Below, piece by piece: positions 32,304-33,167 of a stretch of 33,167 nt of DNA (its first letter is position 1; the number at the start of each line of letters is the position of its first letter). The stretch lies in contig CALCQO010000038.1 of the NCBI GenBank assembly GCA_937894675.1, forward strand, positions 1-33,167, read 5' to 3'. A program made the position numbers and the translations under genes. Origin of the DNA: an uncultured Clostridia bacterium (lineage in GTDB: Bacteria; Bacillota; Clostridia; Christensenellales; Aristaeellaceae). The notes beneath the pieces were generated by a model that searched no databases, had not been told where the DNA came from, and worked only from the letters and a program-made list of their open reading frames with translations.

Positions 32304-33167
32304 AACAGGGTGGTAATCAGCCAGCCAAAGATCCCCCCAGACAGTATCAGCCAGGCGGAATTGAGTTTCACCTTCATCAGCACAAAGAAGGAGGCAAGGA
32401 ACAGCGCGATGGTCCATCCGTCCGTTACGGCAGCCGCCCCCAGTTTGACGCTGACAGCCGCCATAAACCCCAGGGACGCGATGTTTACGCCGTCCAGCGC
32501 GCCGGAAATCCAGGCGGAGGCGCGCATTTTTGGCAGCAGGGAATGCAGCAGCAGCACCAGGAGGAAAGAAGGCAGAAAGATGCCCAGGGTGGATGCCAGC
32601 GCGCCGGGCAGCCCCTGAATCATATACCCCACAAAGGTTGCGGTGGTGAACACAGGCCCCGGGGTGAACTGCCCCACTGCCACCGCGTCCAGCAGCTGTT
32701 GGGCGCTGAGCACGCCCAGGCGGTGGACGAACTCCGTTTCCAGAAAGGCGATCAGCACATACCCGCTGCCGTAAAGCACCGAGCCAATCTTCAGAAATGT
32801 GAAAAAAAGGCTGGAGAGCCCCATAGGCGGGGCAACGGGCAGCCCGTTGGCTAATAGTCCCAGGGGCAGGAAGCTGACAGAATAGGTTTTGCCCATCAGC
32901 TTGTGCCGGTTTTTCGCCAGCATCACCGCCAAACCCATGGCCAGCAGGATGGGTATCTCCCGCACCCCCATCAGGGACAGGGCTGCCGCCAGGATGCCCA
33001 GCGCCAGGCTGGCCGCATTCTTGAGTACTGATTTGCCCAGGCGGTAAAGCGCCTGCACGATAATGGCCAGGATGACCGGCTTGATGCCATAAAGGATGCC
33101 GTTCATGTCGGGCAGCTGGCCATAGGCCGTGTAAAGCATGGCAAACAGCAGCACAATGGCCATGGCC
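32300..33167 (-). CDS. Chromate transporter (ChrA family), C-terminal part, cut by the window edge
   Basis: The visible 288-289 codons are open to the window end. The sequence is very hydrophobic, with about eight helices. It shows GILYGIKPVILAIIVQAL at the end of the first CHR domain and the second domain with FLKIGSVLYGSGYVLIAFLETEF and AVGQFTPGPVFTTATFVGYM. These are ChrA signatures of long-chain chromate transporters (about 390-400 residues), so about 100 N-terminal residues lie outside. It converges on the SDR gene with a 4-nt overlap of the two stop codons, leaving no room for a terminator. Chromate specificity is not established for most family members. Confidence 0.85.
   Translation of the reverse strand, partial: AMAIVLLFAMLYTAYGQLPDMNGILYGIKPVILAIIVQALYRLGKSVLKNAASLALGILAAALSLMGVREIPILLAMGLAVMLAKNRHKLMGKTYSVSFLPLGLLANGLPVAPPMGLSSLFFTFLKIGSVLYGSGYVLIAFLETEFVHRLGVLSAQQLLDAVAVGQFTPGPVFTTATFVGYMIQGLPGALASTLGIFLPSFLLVLLLHSLLPKMRASAWISGALDGVNIASLGFMAAVSVKLGAAAVTDGWTIALFLASFFVLMKVKLNSAWLILSGGIFGWLITTLF

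Noticed and set aside
1..33167. Search by eye for CRISPR repeats, transposases, integrases, phage genes and riboswitches
   Set aside because: None seen; genes are typical chromosomal functions and intergenic gaps are all shorter than about 200 nt.

Overview
The window looks like chromosomal DNA of a GC-rich (roughly 60% by eye) low-oxygen Firmicute, most likely class Clostridia. The evidence is the Gram-positive str operon order (rplGB-rpsL-rpsG-fusA-tuf), a pyrimidine-nucleoside phosphorylase, a CD1871A-type CXXC microprotein beside a NapH-like 4Fe-4S membrane protein, a HemW-type radical SAM protein, and two ECF sigma operons with a DUF4179-like anti-sigma protein. I see no insertion sequence, prophage, CRISPR array or plasmid gene. 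The species cannot be named from the sequence.

Layout, nearly all on the minus strand. (1) 1-3656: the str ribosomal operon, reading leftward from a clear sigma-A promoter at 3627-3656 through an L7Ae-like protein, S12, S7, EF-G and the first 18 codons of EF-Tu. Ribosomal protein S12 carries Arg at the position of the classical streptomycin-resistance residue Lys88. rpoBC is not next to it; a penicillin-binding protein gene is. (2) 3768-20170: a long leftward run of tightly packed genes. It begins with a promoter at 20142-20170 and the gene pdp, then a redox cassette (TlpA-like thioredoxin, 45-residue CXXC microprotein, 4Fe-4S membrane protein). A secreted protein with a duplicated domain and a zinc-ribbon/TM/TPR-like protein follow, then an acyltransferase, an M29 aminopeptidase, an alpha/beta hydrolase and HemW. 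The run ends with a five-SH3b secreted protein, a NAGPA-type phosphodiester glycosidase and bifunctional PBP1A. Several of these act at or outside the membrane, which suggests envelope maintenance as one theme.

(3) 20215-21208: a lone plus-strand PHP phosphoesterase with its own promoter and a strong terminator. (4) 21215-22103: a secreted ComEC-like metallo-beta-lactamase-fold protein. Its best promoter lies inside the 3' end of the upstream gene, and its best ribosome-binding site precedes an ATC codon. (5) 22100-27201: a complete carbohydrate ABC importer in the order binding protein, ATPase, two permeases. A terminator-like hairpin sits between the binding protein and the ATPase. (6) 27257-30853: two adjacent ECF sigma operons. 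One pairs sigma with a membrane anti-sigma. The other carries a 59-codon CxC-x4-CxC mini-protein and a 396-residue protein of unknown function, probably a beta-solenoid. (7) 31009-32303, plus strand: tRNA-Val(CAC) with promoter and terminator, a DUF6157-like protein and a short-chain dehydrogenase. (8) 32300-33167: the C-terminal part of a ChrA-type transporter, running off the window.

The best candidates for something little described are the mini-protein/solenoid pair behind the orphan ECF sigma factor, the TlpA/microprotein/4Fe-4S cassette with interlocked reading frames, and the zinc-ribbon/TM/TPR-like protein.
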